NCBI RefSeq assembly: GCF_023702125.1
Contig: NZ_CP098415.1
Span: 868,001-932,000 of the forward strand
DNA length: 64,000 nucleotides
Source: Halorubrum hochsteinianum
Lineage (GTDB): Archaea > Halobacteriota > Halobacteria > Halobacteriales > Haloferacaceae
Direction of reading: 5' to 3'
Of the stretch, positions 25,782 to 35,648 are shown in pieces. Position 1 is the first letter of the stretch, and each line of letters starts with the position of its first letter. The notes beneath the pieces are model-generated. The model did no database searches. It was not told where the DNA came from and worked only from the letters and a program-made list of their open reading frames with translations. The position numbers and the translations under genes were made by a program.

Positions 25782-27557
25782 TTAGTAGAGGCTCCGGAGT
25801 TCCTCGGTGATGTCCGCTTTGAGCTCCTCGATGTACTCCTCGTAGTCCTCCTGGACGCCGATCCGGTTGATCCGGGGGGCGGCCTCCGTGTCGACGATCT
25901 CCTCGACCGGAACGCCCGCGTCGAGCGCGTCGAACGCCTCGTCGCTGAACGTCTGGATCGTCGTCAGCATGAGGTACGTCTTCTCCGGCGGACAGAACGT
26001 GTCGACCGGGTGGAACGCGTTCTGCTGGAGGTACGCCTCGCGCAGGTAGCGCGCGACCTCGAGGGTGAGCTGCTGGTCGTCGGGGAGGGCGTCCTTCCCG
26101 ACGAGCTGAACGATCTCCTGTAGCTCCGTCTCCTCGTCGAGCACGTCGACCGCCCACTGACGCTTCTCCGCCCAGTCGTCGGCGACCTCGTCTTCGAACC
26201 ACGGGTCCAGCTGGTCTTTGTACAGCGAGTACGACTCGTTCCAGTTGATCGACGGGAAGTGGCGGCGCTCCGCCAGGTCCGCGTCGAGCGCCCAGAACGT
26301 CTTCACGATGCGCAGGGTGTTCTGGGTGACCGGCTCCGAGAAGTCGCCGCCGGGCGGCGACACCGCGCCGATCGCGGAGACCGACCCCTCGGTCCCGTTG
26401 ACGTTCTCGAAGTAGCCGGCCCGCTCGTAGAACTGCGCCAGGCGGGCGGCGAGGTACGCGGGGTACCCCTCCTCGCCGGGCATCTCCTCCAGCCGGGAGG
26501 AGATCTCGCGCATGGCCTCCGCCCACCGCGAGGTGGAGTCGGCCATCAGCGCCACGTCGTACCCCATGTCGCGGTAGTACTCCGCGATCGTGATCCCCGT
26601 GTAGATACAGGACTCACGCGCCGCGACGGGCATGTTCGACGTGTTGGCGATGAGCGAGGTCCGGGCCATCAGCGGGTTGCCGTTGGCCGGGTCCTCCAGT
26701 TCGGGGAAGTCCTCGATGACCTCGGTCATCTCGTTGCCGCGCTCGCCGCAGCCGACGTAGATGATGATGTCCGCGTCGGCGTACTTCGCGAGCTGGTGCT
26801 GCGTGACCGTCTTCCCGGAGCCGAACGGGCCCGGGATCGCGGCCGTCCCGCCCTTCGCGATGGGGAACAGGCCGTCGAGGATGCGCTGGCCGGACACCAG
26901 CGGCGTCCGGGGCGTCTTCTTGTTCGCGGAGGGGCGCGCCTCGCGGACGGGCCACTCCTGGTGCATCGAGACGTCCGTCCCGTTGGCGAGTTCGACCACC
27001 GTCTCGGTGACGTCGAACGAACCCGACTCGACGGCGGTGACCTCGGTGGTCTCGCCCTCGTCGAGCGCGTCCGGCGGCACCATCACCTTGTGGTCGATGG
27101 TGACCGTCTCCTCGACGATGCCGACCACGTCGCCGCGGCCGACCTCGTCGCCGACCTCGACGGAGGGCTCGAACTCCCACTCCTTCTCGAGGTCGATGCC
27201 GGGGGCGTCGACCCCGCGGTCGAGGTACGGGCTCCCCATCTTGCCCTCCAGCACGTCCAGGGGGCGCTGAACGCCGTCGTAGATGGCGTCCAGCACGCCC
27301 GGACCCAGGTCGACCGACAGCGGCTCGCCCGTGTTCTCGACGGGTTCGCCGGGGCCGACGCCGGAGGTCTCCTCGTACACCTGAACGGTCGTGAGGTCGC
27401 CCTCGATCTCGATCACTTCCCCCATGAGCCCTTCGTCGCCGACGTAGACGACGTCGTTCATGCGGGCGTCGAGATCGCGGGCGGTCACGACCGGACCGCT
27501 CACGCTCTGAATGACGCCGTCGTCGGAGACGGCGTCGGTTGTGTCTGCTTTGCTCAT
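25782..27557 (-). CDS. atpA: A-type ATP synthase catalytic subunit A
   Basis: A 591-residue catalytic subunit that makes or hydrolyses ATP in the A1 head. The P-loop is [11 protein letters not shown], preceded by [12 protein letters not shown], and the family-specific non-homologous insertion near residues 120-190 is present. The conserved [14 protein letters not shown] and [16 protein letters not shown] motifs are intact. The length is that of an intein-free subunit: the P-loop is not interrupted, unlike some archaeal atpA genes. It sits between atpF and atpB with one or two bases between genes. Confidence 0.97.
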   Translation of the reverse strand: MSKADTTDAVSDDGVIQSVSGPVVTARDLDARMNDVVYVGDEGLMGEVIEIEGDLTTVQVYEETSGVGPGEPVENTGEPLSVDLGPGVLDAIYDGVQRPLDVLEGKMGSPYLDRGVDAPGIDLEKEWEFEPSVEVGDEVGRGDVVGIVEETVTIDHKVMVPPDALDEGETTEVTAVESGSFDVTETVVELANGTDVSMHQEWPVREARPSANKKTPRTPLVSGQRILDGLFPIAKGGTAAIPGPFGSGKTVTQHQLAKYADADIIIYVGCGERGNEMTEVIEDFPELEDPANGNPLMARTSLIANTSNMPVAARESCIYTGITIAEYYRDMGYDVALMADSTSRWAEAMREISSRLEEMPGEEGYPAYLAARLAQFYERAGYFENVNGTEGSVSAIGAVSPPGGDFSEPVTQNTLRIVKTFWALDADLAERRHFPSINWNESYSLYKDQLDPWFEDEVADDWAEKRQWAVDVLDEETELQEIVQLVGKDALPDDQQLTLEVARYLREAYLQQNAFHPVDTFCPPEKTYLMLTTIQTFSDEAFDALDAGVPVEEIVDTEAAPRINRIGVQEDYEEYIEELKADITEELRSLY

Positions 27558-27558
27558 A

Positions 27559-27888
27559 TTAGTCGTCTTCCTCCATCAGGTCGATGCCGATGGCGCGTTT
27601 GATCTGGTCGCGCAGCCCGCCGCTGCCGGCTCCGGAGCCGCCGAGCGTCACGAGCACCGGCTCGATGCTCCCCTCGACCGCCTCGCGGGTCCCCCGCGAG
27701 AGGTGGTCGAGGTCGTCGTCGTGCATCACGATGATGCCGACGCCCTCGTCGTCGAGCGTCCGCTCGACCGCGTCGTCGAGCTTCTCGTCCTTCTCGTCGT
27801 CCGGCACGTTCTCGAACGCCCGGACGCCGGCGAGACGGAACCCGGTCGTGAACTCCGGGCTGCCGACGACCGCTATCTCCTGGCTCAT
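27559..27888 (-). CDS. atpF: A-type ATP synthase subunit F
   Basis: A 109-residue central-stalk subunit that helps couple the rotor to the head. It starts [21 protein letters not shown] and has the Rossmann-like [10 protein letters not shown] and [12 protein letters not shown] segments of the family. Its ATG overlaps the atpC stop (ATGA), and its stop lies one base before atpA, consistent with one polycistronic message. Confidence 0.94.
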   Translation of the reverse strand: MSQEIAVVGSPEFTTGFRLAGVRAFENVPDDEKDEKLDDAVERTLDDEGVGIIVMHDDDLDHLSRGTREAVEGSIEPVLVTLGGSGAGSGGLRDQIKRAIGIDLMEEDD

Positions 27889-28931
27889 GTTATCACCAGC
27901 TCCGATTCGATCTCGTCGGGCGAGAGTCCCGCTTCCTTCCCGCGGGCGATCGCCCGGATGTTCTCCGTCTCGCGCTCCTTCGCGAGGATGTACGAGATGA
28001 CCGGGGTGACCGACACGGGGTGGATCGTGCCGAGCCGGTCGCCGTACGCCAACAGCGCGGCGTCGATCGCGTGTTCGAACGCGATGAGGCTGTCGGCCTC
28101 CTCGAGCTCGCGGAGCGCGGGACCGAGCTCGTCGCCGTACTGGCTGTCGCCGATGTACTCGACCAGTTCGTCGATGTTCTGCGCCAGCCGCGCGAGCGAC
28201 GAGCGGGTGAACAGGTCGCCACCCTCGATGAAGTAGGCGGCGGGGTCGATGTCCGCGCCCGAACGGGCGAGCCGGAGCGCGTTCGTCGCGTTCCGGAAGT
28301 CGACCTCCGCCTTGAGGAACGCCTCGTACTGCCGGGTCGGCTCGTCGACGCCCAGCCCGGAGAGGAGCCGCTCGTAGAACGCGCGGTCGACCGCGTTCTC
28401 CAGCGGCACCAGCACGCCCGTCTCCTCGAACTCGGCGTACGCCTCCCGGAGCGGCTCCCCGTAGATCGTGTCTTCGAGGACCTCGATCACGCCGTCGATC
28501 GAGTCCGCCTCCAGCAGCCGGCGGATCCGGCGGTCGTCGAACTCGCCGGCGCGGATCAGGTCGACCTCGACGGCCTCCTGCTCCGCGTCGGTGTAGACGC
28601 CGCGGATGATCGTCTTCACGTTCCACGCGTCGAACTTCCGGAGGTACCGGGCGATCAGGTCGTACAGCGACCCCTCGCTCCAGTCGAGGATCGCGTCGAA
28701 CTGCTCGGCGAGGTTGCGGTTCAGCGCGTACTCGATCAGGTCCACGCCGCCGTGGCGGCTGCCGAGCGCGTTGATCTCCGCGCCGTAGCTCGACTCCTCC
28801 ATGAACCGAGCGATCTCGGCCGGACCCATCCGGGTGAGCTTGCGGTACTCTTCGTCCCCGAAGAGGCTGCCGCGGCGGGCACGAACCCGCGCGACGACGT
28901 ACTCGGGGTTCGGGCTGCCGGCGGCGCTCAT
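27885..28931 (-). CDS. atpC: A-type ATP synthase subunit C
   Basis: A 348-residue funnel-shaped subunit that seats the central stalk on the membrane rotor ring. It is Ala/Leu/Glu-rich and wholly helical, made of three similar repeats, each with the family's Tyr-containing turn (YLRKFDAWNVKTIIRG, RKALRLARSG-type segments). Overlaps of four bases with atpE upstream and atpF downstream show translational coupling. Confidence 0.94.
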   Translation of the reverse strand: MSAAGSPNPEYVVARVRARRGSLFGDEEYRKLTRMGPAEIARFMEESSYGAEINALGSRHGGVDLIEYALNRNLAEQFDAILDWSEGSLYDLIARYLRKFDAWNVKTIIRGVYTDAEQEAVEVDLIRAGEFDDRRIRRLLEADSIDGVIEVLEDTIYGEPLREAYAEFEETGVLVPLENAVDRAFYERLLSGLGVDEPTRQYEAFLKAEVDFRNATNALRLARSGADIDPAAYFIEGGDLFTRSSLARLAQNIDELVEYIGDSQYGDELGPALRELEEADSLIAFEHAIDAALLAYGDRLGTIHPVSVTPVISYILAKERETENIRAIARGKEAGLSPDEIESELVIT

Positions 28932-29506
28932 TGGTCGAACAGCCGCTCCGAGATGTTCTTCAACTCGTCGTCCCAGACGGACTCCAAGACCGAGTCGAAC
29001 GTGTTGTTCACGCGAACGCGGGAGGTGTCGCTCTCCGCGACGACGCCGCCGAGGCAGTCGATCTCCCCGTCGACCTCGGCGTTGCGGTCCGCGACGAGGT
29101 CCTCGAGCAGGTCGACATCCTCGGCGCGGGTGTAGACGGCGACGCTCTCGTCGTCGTCGAACTCCGCGAGGCTCGCGTCCAGCAGGGCCTCCGTGAGCTC
29201 GCGACGGTCGTCGCCGTCGAGACCGGAAATCGCCGCTTCAACGTCGTCGCGAACGTCCTCTAGGACGTCGCGGCGAGCACCGAGCCGCTCCTGTTTGGCC
29301 TCGAGCTTCGCCGAAGAGAGCGTCTGTTCGCGCTCCTGGTCGATCTGGTCGTCGACCTCGGCGAGCCGCTCCTCGCGGATGCGCTCCGCGTCGGCCTCCG
29401 CCTCGGCGACGATCTCGTCGGCCTCGGCGTCGGCCTGTTCGCGGATCTCCTCCGCACGCGCGCGGGCTTCGTCTCGAACGTCCTCAACGACGGTTTCCAA
29501 ACTCAT
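28928..29506 (-). CDS. atpE: A-type ATP synthase subunit E
   Basis: A 192-residue peripheral-stalk subunit forming a heterodimer with subunit H. The first half (residues 1-95) is a long coiled coil rich in Glu, Ala and Arg, with EADAERIREERLAEVDDQ; the second half is the globular domain that binds the A1 head. It overlaps atpC by four bases. It lies 21 bases after the atpK stop, linking the rotor and stator parts of the operon. Confidence 0.94.
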   Translation of the reverse strand: MSLETVVEDVRDEARARAEEIREQADAEADEIVAEAEADAERIREERLAEVDDQIDQEREQTLSSAKLEAKQERLGARRDVLEDVRDDVEAAISGLDGDDRRELTEALLDASLAEFDDDESVAVYTRAEDVDLLEDLVADRNAEVDGEIDCLGGVVAESDTSRVRVNNTFDSVLESVWDDELKNISERLFDQ

Positions 29507-29527
29507 TGGTTGAAAAACGCTGGAGAG

Positions 29528-29782
29528 TTACCCGACGATGAAGACGACGACGAGCGCGAGGATGACGATCGTCTCGGGAAGGACCGTCAGGATGAGCCCG
29601 TTGACGAAGAGGTCGTCGTCCTCGGCCATCGCGCCGACGGCGGCCGACCCGATACCGCGCTCCGCGTAGCCCGCCCCGAGCGCCGCGAGCCCGACGGCGA
29701 GGGCCGCCGCGGCGTTGGGATCAGTCAGCGTTCCACCGGTCGACAGTACGAGGTTCCCGAGTTCGTTGGTAGCTTCAAACAT
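29528..29782 (-). CDS. atpK: A-type ATP synthase rotor (c/K) subunit
   Basis: An 84-residue proteolipid forming the membrane rotor ring. Two transmembrane helices are clear: one Ala/Gly-rich (about residues 24-45) and one near the C-terminus (about 60-83) with LTVLPETIVILALVVV, where the Glu after Pro is the ion-carrying carboxylate. The single-hairpin form, not the duplicated V-type, is usual in haloarchaea. The 191-base gap from atpI contains a TTTATG box about 60 bases upstream, suggesting an extra promoter for this high-copy subunit. Confidence 0.95.
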   Translation of the reverse strand: MFEATNELGNLVLSTGGTLTDPNAAAALAVGLAALGAGYAERGIGSAAVGAMAEDDDLFVNGLILTVLPETIVILALVVVFIVG

Positions 29783-29838
29783 TGGTAGTAGTTGCTGTTG
29801 CTCGTCTCCGAACGGTTGCTATTTGCCCCTACAGGAGT

Positions 29839-29845
29839 CATAAAG
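29839..29845 (-). promoter_or_regulatory. Candidate internal promoter for atpK
   Basis: CTTTATG on the coding strand, inside the 191-base atpI-atpK gap, is a fair box A. It predicts a start site near 29816 and a leader of about 35 bases before the atpK ATG. The rotor subunit is needed in many copies per complex, so a separate promoter would make sense, but expression is not shown by sequence. Confidence 0.4.
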
Positions 29846-29973
29846 CTTCCCAAAACGACCGAACGGAACGGCGGAAAACGGAGGTGAGCGCAGCGGCTAA
29901 CGCGGTCTCGAACCGGGTCGCGGGACCGGGTTCGTCGGACGAACGCCAGGAGAGCCGAGCGGTCGGCCGGCCG

Positions 29974-32184
29974 TCACTCCTCGCGGGTGTACTTCCGGTC
30001 GCGGCCGAACGGCAGGTACTCGCGGCCGCCGCCCTCGTAGAAGTTCCCGAAGAACTCCACGTACTCGAGGCGCACGGCCTGAATGCCGGCGGACGTGACG
30101 CCGAGCAGGAGCACGACGATGTGGCCGACGACGGCCACCACGATCCCGCCGACGAGCGCGACGACGCCGACCGCACCGATCGAGGCCGGGTCGAACGCGG
30201 TGGTGATCCCCGCGAAGACCAGCTCGTAATCCTCCGGGTGGCTCCGAACGTATTCGAGGTAGTCGGCGCTGAAGATGAAGTGGAAGCTCCCGTCGCCGCC
30301 GTCGTCGATGTACGCGCCGAACGCGAGCAGGTTGACCGCGAGCGCCATCCCGCCCTTCGCGAGCAGGACGGCCATGAGCCGGGCGTACGAGATGACGTTG
30401 ACGACGGGCGAGAGGAACTCGGCCAGCTCCGGCGGCTCGCCGATGCCGAGCAGGACGAGCCCGAGCAGCGCGGCGGCCGCGCCGGCCCAGCCGACCGCGG
30501 TCGGGAACCCGCCGAACGAGACCGCGCCGAACGTCAGCACCGAGACCGCCTCGAACAGGAAGTCGGGCTTCGAGTTCGGGAAGACGCTGCTGAAGATCCA
30601 GATCCACGCACCGTTGAGGATCAGCAGCCACGAGCCGGCCTCGTAGACGGCGTGCTTGAAGTCGTGCTGCTTGAGCGTGCTCACGAACGAGAGGACGTGG
30701 CCGACGTTCAGGTGAAGGATGCCGAACACGACGCTCACGACGAGGAACGAGAGGCCCCAGTCGAGGTCGGCGGGCGAGAGGCCCTTGCCCTCGACCGGCC
30801 AGTGGATGTCCCCCGGCAGCAGCTGGTAGGCGTGGTAGCCGAACAGGTCGATGCCGTAGTAGATGCCGAACAGTATCGTGAACGCCCCGGCCCACATCGC
30901 GACGGAGCCGAGCTCGCGGAACGCGCCGTCGAACTTGGTGTACATGAACGCCCCGATGGCGGCGTATAAGACGCCGTACCCCACGTCGCCGATCATGAAC
31001 CCGAACATCGCCGGGAACGTGAGGAACACCAGAAGCGTCGGGTCGAACTCCGAGTACTTCGGCCGCCCGAACGCCTGCACGAGCAGTTCGAACGGACCCG
31101 CCGCGCCGCCGTTGTCCTGGACGACCGGCGGGTCGTCCGTGCCGTGCGCCGCGTGGCCGCCGTCGGTGGCGACCGCCTCCTCGGTCTCGGCGTCGCCGGA
31201 CGGCGAGGTCGACGCCGCGCCGCCAGCCTCGTCGTCGACGGACTCGGTGTGGTGGTCGCCGTCCGGCGTGAACGAGGCGCGTTCCAGCTCCTCGACCTCG
31301 GCGTGGTCGCCCACCGCGTCGGCGATGGCCGCCTCGAAGTCGGGGAAGGTCTCGGTCGGCACCCACCCCTCGGCGACGAAGGCGTTCTCCGTCGTCGCGA
31401 ACGAGAGCGGGGCCTCCTTCTTCTCGGCCTCGATGGTGAGCTGCTCCTCGGCGCGCAGGAGGAAGCCGGCGGCCTCCTCTTTCACCGACTCGAGCTCGGT
31501 CTGGACCGCGTCGAGCTCGTCGCGGAGGTCGGCCTGTTCGGCCTCGAGCTCCGCGACGTACTCGTCGGGGCTGGCGTCGGCGTCCGGCACGTCGAGCAGC
31601 GCGATGTCGACGCCGACCAGCGCGTCCTGAACGACGCCCTCGGCGTCGGGATCGGTCGGTTTCGCGACGATGGCGAGCACGTCGCCGCCGACGAACACGT
31701 CGAAGGCGTCTATCGTCTCGGCGTCTTCGAGCGCCGCCTCGACGGGGCCGGGCTTGGCCTCGCCGACGACGACCTCGACGGAGTCGTAGCCGCGCAGGTA
31801 CTCCAGGTCGATCCCCAGCTCGGCGAACGGCTCCATCCGGTCGATCTCCTCCTGCCGGTCGCGGATCGCGTTCTGGAGCTCGTCGCGCTGGTCGTTGAGG
31901 TCGTTGACCCGGTCGCGGACGCGTTCGAGCTCCGCTTCGAGCTCGTCGTCGTCCAGCGGTCGCGCGACCTCGGCGTCGTCCTCGTCGACATCAAGGATGC
32001 TTTCGAGCGACCGCACCGTCACGAGCCGCTCGTTCAGCGTCTCGGCCCCCTCGAGCGAGGTCCCGGGCTCGAACCCCTCGTACCGCTCGTCGTAGTCGGT
32101 GACGTGCAGGGAGTGGTGGGAGTACGCCGCCTCGATGACGTCGTCGATGACGCGCTTCGAGCCCGTCACCGACACCCGGCTCAT
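29974..32184 (-). CDS. atpI: A-type ATP synthase membrane subunit I (a-subunit)
   Basis: A 736-residue subunit forming the ion half-channels and stator anchor. The N-terminal half is soluble and coiled-coil-rich; the linker between about residues 310 and 370 is very acidic and Gly/Ala-rich, longer than I expect for the family. The C-terminal half from about 375 has some seven or eight transmembrane helices with the functional region near SPVVNVISYARLMAVLLAKGGMALAVNLL, including the essential Arg. I start at the ATG at 32184 (MSRVSVTGSK), five bases after the atpH stop; an ATG 18 bases further up overlaps atpH. Confidence 0.95.
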   Translation of the reverse strand: MSRVSVTGSKRVIDDVIEAAYSHHSLHVTDYDERYEGFEPGTSLEGAETLNERLVTVRSLESILDVDEDDAEVARPLDDDELEAELERVRDRVNDLNDQRDELQNAIRDRQEEIDRMEPFAELGIDLEYLRGYDSVEVVVGEAKPGPVEAALEDAETIDAFDVFVGGDVLAIVAKPTDPDAEGVVQDALVGVDIALLDVPDADASPDEYVAELEAEQADLRDELDAVQTELESVKEEAAGFLLRAEEQLTIEAEKKEAPLSFATTENAFVAEGWVPTETFPDFEAAIADAVGDHAEVEELERASFTPDGDHHTESVDDEAGGAASTSPSGDAETEEAVATDGGHAAHGTDDPPVVQDNGGAAGPFELLVQAFGRPKYSEFDPTLLVFLTFPAMFGFMIGDVGYGVLYAAIGAFMYTKFDGAFRELGSVAMWAGAFTILFGIYYGIDLFGYHAYQLLPGDIHWPVEGKGLSPADLDWGLSFLVVSVVFGILHLNVGHVLSFVSTLKQHDFKHAVYEAGSWLLILNGAWIWIFSSVFPNSKPDFLFEAVSVLTFGAVSFGGFPTAVGWAGAAAALLGLVLLGIGEPPELAEFLSPVVNVISYARLMAVLLAKGGMALAVNLLAFGAYIDDGGDGSFHFIFSADYLEYVRSHPEDYELVFAGITTAFDPASIGAVGVVALVGGIVVAVVGHIVVLLLGVTSAGIQAVRLEYVEFFGNFYEGGGREYLPFGRDRKYTREE

Positions 32185-32188
32185 CCGC

Positions 32189-32545
32189 TCAGGCCTGAGC
32201 ATCCACCGCCTCCTCGGCCTCCTCGTGAACCGCCGCCTCGAACCGTTCGACGGCGTAGTCGACGGCCGATTCCACACGGTCGCGGGCCTCGCGTTCGAGC
32301 TCGTCGCGGTCCGAACGCCCCGATTCGAGGATCTCCTCGCGCCGCTCCTCGATCTCCTCTCGGGCCGTTTCGAGCCGCTCTTGGGCCTCGGAGTCAGCCT
32401 CCTCCTCGGCCTCGGCGCGGATCTCGTCCGCGCGGTTACGAGCCTCGGCGAGGCGCTCTTCGGCGTCCGATTCAGCGTCCGCGATGATCTCGTCCGCCTC
32501 CCGTTCGGCCTCCTTGATCGAGTTGAGCACCTCTGGTCTCGCCAT
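32189..32545 (-). CDS. atpH: A-type ATP synthase peripheral-stalk subunit H
   Basis: A 118-residue, almost entirely coiled-coil protein (heptad-like Glu, Ala, Arg pattern from residue 8 to 105) that pairs with subunit E in the peripheral stalk. It is the first gene of the operon: MARPEVLNSIKEAEREADEI. A CCTTATAC box at 32577-32584 lies about 35 bases upstream, giving a short leader. The divergent MinD4-type gene starts 177 bases away. Confidence 0.93.
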   Translation of the reverse strand: MARPEVLNSIKEAEREADEIIADAESDAEERLAEARNRADEIRAEAEEEADSEAQERLETAREEIEERREEILESGRSDRDELEREARDRVESAVDYAVERFEAAVHEEAEEAVDAQA

Positions 32546-32576
32546 GCTACTAATCGCCTGAAACTCTACAAGCGAC

Positions 32577-32584
32577 GTATAAGG
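32577..32584 (-). promoter_or_regulatory. Main promoter of the ATP synthase operon
   Basis: CCTTATAC on the operon strand fits the haloarchaeal box A. Initiation about 25 bases on would leave a leader of roughly 10 bases before atpH. It shares the 177-base divergent region with the MinD4-type gene. Confidence 0.55.
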
Positions 32585-32692
32585 TGTTTGCGAAAGCCCG
32601 CGGGGTTTCGCGCGGATTCCGGGGCGATTCCGGGCGGATATCGGACGGAACTCGGCGGACGCGCCAGCCGAGTCCGGGCGTCGCCGCCTACA

Positions 32693-32698
32693 TTTAAG
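32693..32698 (+). promoter_or_regulatory. Box A of the MinD4-type gene
   Basis: TTTAAG centred about 27 bases before the ATG at 32723, the spacing expected for a leaderless transcript. Confidence 0.5.
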
Positions 32699-32722
32699 TA
32701 GCAGTCGCCGGACCGTCACCGT

Positions 32723-34384
32723 ATGGCAACGGTGTATGCGGTCGCGTCGGCGAAAGGTGGGGTCGGAAAGACCACCACGACCGCCGCGCTGGCGACGATC
32801 CTGGCGGAGTCGGGGGCCGACGTCGTCGCGATCGACGCCGACCTCGGCATGGCGAACCTCGCGAGCGCCGTCGGGGTCACGCCCGGCGAGACCACGGTTC
32901 ACGACGTGCTCGCGGGCGAGGCCGAGCCCGCCGCGGCGGTCCGCGAGGGCCCGTCCGGGCTCCGGGTCGTGCCGGGCGCGACGCACCTCGACGCGTACGC
33001 GGCCGCGGACCCGTCGGGACTTCGTCAGGTTGTCGAGGCGTTCGACGACGCCGATTTCGTGTTCGTCGACGCCGGCGCGGGGCTGTCGCACGACTCCACG
33101 CTCCCGCTGGCGATCGCCGACGAGACGCTGCTCGTCTCGACGCCGGAGCGGAGCGCCCTCGGCGACACCGAGAAGACGCGACAGCTGACCGAGCGCCTCG
33201 GCGGGACGGTCGCCGGTGCCGCGATCACCCGCGTGACCGACGACACGGACGAGGTCGTCACCGCCCTGCTCGACGCTCCCGTTCTCGGTCGGATCCCGGA
33301 CGACGAGGCCGTGGGGCGGGCCGCGGCCGCGAACCGCCCCCTGTCAGCCGTCGCGGCCGACGCGCCGGCGACGCGGGCGTACCGCGACTTGGCCCGGGCG
33401 CTGACCGGCGTCGACGTCGCCGGGGCCGGACTCGACGGCCCCGCGGCCGAGGCGGCGAGCGGGGCGCGTTCCGGTGACGGCGTAGACGACGGCGACGGGA
33501 GCGGAATCGACGGGGAAAGCGGAGACGGCGACGGGAGCGACGACGACGAGGAGCGCGCGGTCGAGGACGAGACCGCCGACGAAACGGACGCGACGGACGG
33601 CGACGCGGACGACGACGGTCCGGTGACCGACGACGCGGTGATCGTCGACGACGAACCGGAGCCGGCGGCCGGCGACGAGGGAGGAGAGCCCTCTGAGGGG
33701 GACGAGGGGACGCCCGCTCCCGACGACGACCGACCGGCGGACGAGGACGACATCATCGTCGCGGACCCCGATGCGACTGGGGTGACGGAGCCGGGCGACG
33801 GCGACGACATCATCGTCGCGAGCGAGGACGAGGCCGACGCCGATGCGGTGGACGACGATGTTACGGACGCGGGCGACGCCGAAGCGGCCGGGGCGGGCCA
33901 CGCCGAAGCGGCCGAGGCCGAGTCCGCCGACGCCGATCCGACCAACGCCGAGTCCGCCGATGTCGAACCGACCGACGCCGACGAGGCCACGGACACCGGT
34001 CGCGACGAGGACGACGCCGAGAGCGTGACAGAGGACCGCGGGAGCGTCGGCGACGAGGACGCCGAGACCGGAGCGGACGCTGGCACCGAGACCGGCGAGG
34101 ACGACGACTCCGACGCGATCCCGGACGCGGACGAGACCGCGCGGGCGACGGCGGCCGAGCGGACCGAGTCGGACGACGACATCGAGGACGAACTGGCCGG
34201 CAGCATTCCGTTCCGCGACGACGACACCGGGACGATGAACACCGTGCTGTCGGAGGAGGCGGAGGGCGGCGACGACCCCGACGGGAGCGCGGACGACGAC
34301 GGCGACGGGACGACGGCGGACGACGACGAGGACGACGGAGACGGGGAGGACGGCGGGTTCTTCAGCCGGCTACTCGGTCGGTAG
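32723..34384 (+). CDS. minD4: MinD4-type ParA/MinD ATPase with long acidic C-terminal extension
   Basis: A 553-residue protein: residues 1-235 are a MinD-type ATPase with deviant Walker A KGGVGKTT (about 11-18) and IDADLGMANL, while residues about 240-540 form a very long Asp/Glu-rich low-complexity extension, ending in a short hydrophobic/basic GGFFSRLLGR. In Haloferax volcanii a MinD homologue with such an extension (MinD4) oscillates and positions archaella and chemosensory arrays, and, as I recall, its gene lies close to the ATP synthase operon, as here. The aromatic tail could be an amphipathic membrane-targeting helix. The motif DDIIVA occurs twice in the extension. The name rests on architecture and neighbourhood, so it is likely but not certain. 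Confidence 0.75.
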   Translation: MATVYAVASAKGGVGKTTTTAALATILAESGADVVAIDADLGMANLASAVGVTPGETTVHDVLAGEAEPAAAVREGPSGLRVVPGATHLDAYAAADPSGLRQVVEAFDDADFVFVDAGAGLSHDSTLPLAIADETLLVSTPERSALGDTEKTRQLTERLGGTVAGAAITRVTDDTDEVVTALLDAPVLGRIPDDEAVGRAAAANRPLSAVAADAPATRAYRDLARALTGVDVAGAGLDGPAAEAASGARSGDGVDDGDGSGIDGESGDGDGSDDDEERAVEDETADETDATDGDADDDGPVTDDAVIVDDEPEPAAGDEGGEPSEGDEGTPAPDDDRPADEDDIIVADPDATGVTEPGDGDDIIVASEDEADADAVDDDVTDAGDAEAAGAGHAEAAEAESADADPTNAESADVEPTDADEATDTGRDEDDAESVTEDRGSVGDEDAETGADAGTETGEDDDSDAIPDADETARATAAERTESDDDIEDELAGSIPFRDDDTGTMNTVLSEEAEGGDDPDGSADDDGDGTTADDDEDDGDGEDGGFFSRLLGR

Positions 34385-34477
34385 AAACGGGGGAGGCGTC
34401 TCCGTCGTCGCGGAGAACGGGCGGAGAATGGGCGGAAACGAGCGGGACGGAAGGCGAGCGCGGAACCGCGCTGCGGA

Positions 34478-35449
34478 TCAGGCCTCCGACGGCGCGCGGG
34501 CGCGGTCGCGGATCAGCTCGCGGATCTCCTCGGGGTCGGTGACGTCGGCGAGTTCCTCGCAGGAGACGAGGGCCGTTCCGTCGACCGACTCGCGCTTCTC
34601 GTCCTCCTCGGTGAAGTACACCGAGCGGGTCTGGGCCACCTCGCCGATGGAGGACATGATCCGGGCGCGCTTCTCGGCCGCGGCGGTGAACGCCGAGTGG
34701 CCGGTGAGCACGCGCGTCTCGGGGCTGTCGTCGTCCTCGGAGACCGCCTTGAACGGCGCGCGGGCGGTCGGGTGGACGGTGAAGCCGGCGCTCGTGAGCA
34801 CGTGGAGGACGTGTTCGTCGTCGGGGTCCGCCTCGGGCGCGGACGGCGTCGGCTCTGCGTCGCGGACATCGTCCGCGCCCTCCAGCACGTCGACCGGGCT
34901 GGAGAACGGCTGATCGAACAGCTCTTCTAACTGGATCGCCACCTCGATGGAGGCGTTCATCCCGTCCTCGTACTTCGAGACGGTGCGTCGGGAGACGCCG
35001 AGTTCGGTCGCGAGGCGGCCGAGCGACCAGCCGCGCTCCTCGCGCTCGTCCGCGAGGAGGTCGCCGTCGAGGCTGACGTACAGGCCGCCGGGGGCCGCGT
35101 AGATGAGCGGCGGCATCCCCTCGACGAACAGGTCGTAGGCGGTGTCCGGGTTGATCACCGGCACGCCGTGTCTGAAGTAGACGACGCCGGGCTTCAGCTC
35201 CTCGTCGCGGGTGCGGACCCCGATCACCATCGGCGTTCCCCTGAGGTACTCGCCGAGCCGGCGCATCTCCGCGCCGGTCTCCGCGTCGAGCGCGTCGACG
35301 TTGCCGAGTATCTTCAACAGGAGGAGGTCCTCGTCGCGCCGGGCCGCCACGTCGAAGCTCTTGGGCCGGACCGCACACCGGTCGCTGACGAGGAACCCTG
35401 CGTCCTCCAGCATCGCGGTGACGTTCCCGATGAGCGCAGTCCGGGACAT
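34478..35449 (-). CDS. Conserved archaeal HTH-type transcriptional regulator (Cro/C1 family)
   Basis: A 323-residue protein of the putative HTH transcriptional regulators conserved across archaea. It starts [19 protein letters not shown]. The N-terminal domain (1-120) looks like a nuclease-like or ligand-binding fold ([19 protein letters not shown]). The HTH lies at about residues 135-190 with [30 protein letters not shown]-terminal domain of about 110 residues follows an acidic linker. GCATATATAC at 35471-35480, about 26 bases before the ATG, is a strong box A for a leaderless transcript. It converges on the MinD4-type gene. Confidence 0.85.
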   Translation of the reverse strand: MSRTALIGNVTAMLEDAGFLVSDRCAVRPKSFDVAARRDEDLLLLKILGNVDALDAETGAEMRRLGEYLRGTPMVIGVRTRDEELKPGVVYFRHGVPVINPDTAYDLFVEGMPPLIYAAPGGLYVSLDGDLLADEREERGWSLGRLATELGVSRRTVSKYEDGMNASIEVAIQLEELFDQPFSSPVDVLEGADDVRDAEPTPSAPEADPDDEHVLHVLTSAGFTVHPTARAPFKAVSEDDDSPETRVLTGHSAFTAAAEKRARIMSSIGEVAQTRSVYFTEEDEKRESVDGTALVSCEELADVTDPEEIRELIRDRARAPSEA

Positions 35450-35470
35450 AGCCGGAACAAGCGGCTCGGC

Positions 35471-35480
35471 GTATATATGC
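35471..35480 (-). promoter_or_regulatory. Box A of the HTH regulator gene
   Basis: GCATATATAC on the coding strand, centred 26 bases before the ATG at 35449; one of the clearest TATA boxes in the window. Confidence 0.6.
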
Positions 35481-35648
35481 GTTGTGTCGTCCGCCTCCCG
35501 ACGAAACCACCGCCCGCCTGCGATTTTCCCCGTTCGGGCCGGGAAACGGTTAAATACTCCGTGAGTGCTGGTTAGCGGTTCGGCGGAGGGAGAAGGCGAC
35601 CCACCCGGCCTCGAAAGGGGCTTGACCCGCCGCCGCGAACGTCGTCGC

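Noticed and set aside
25782-27557. Intein in the ATP synthase A subunit
   Set aside because: The P-loop GPFGSGKT is uninterrupted and the protein has normal length.
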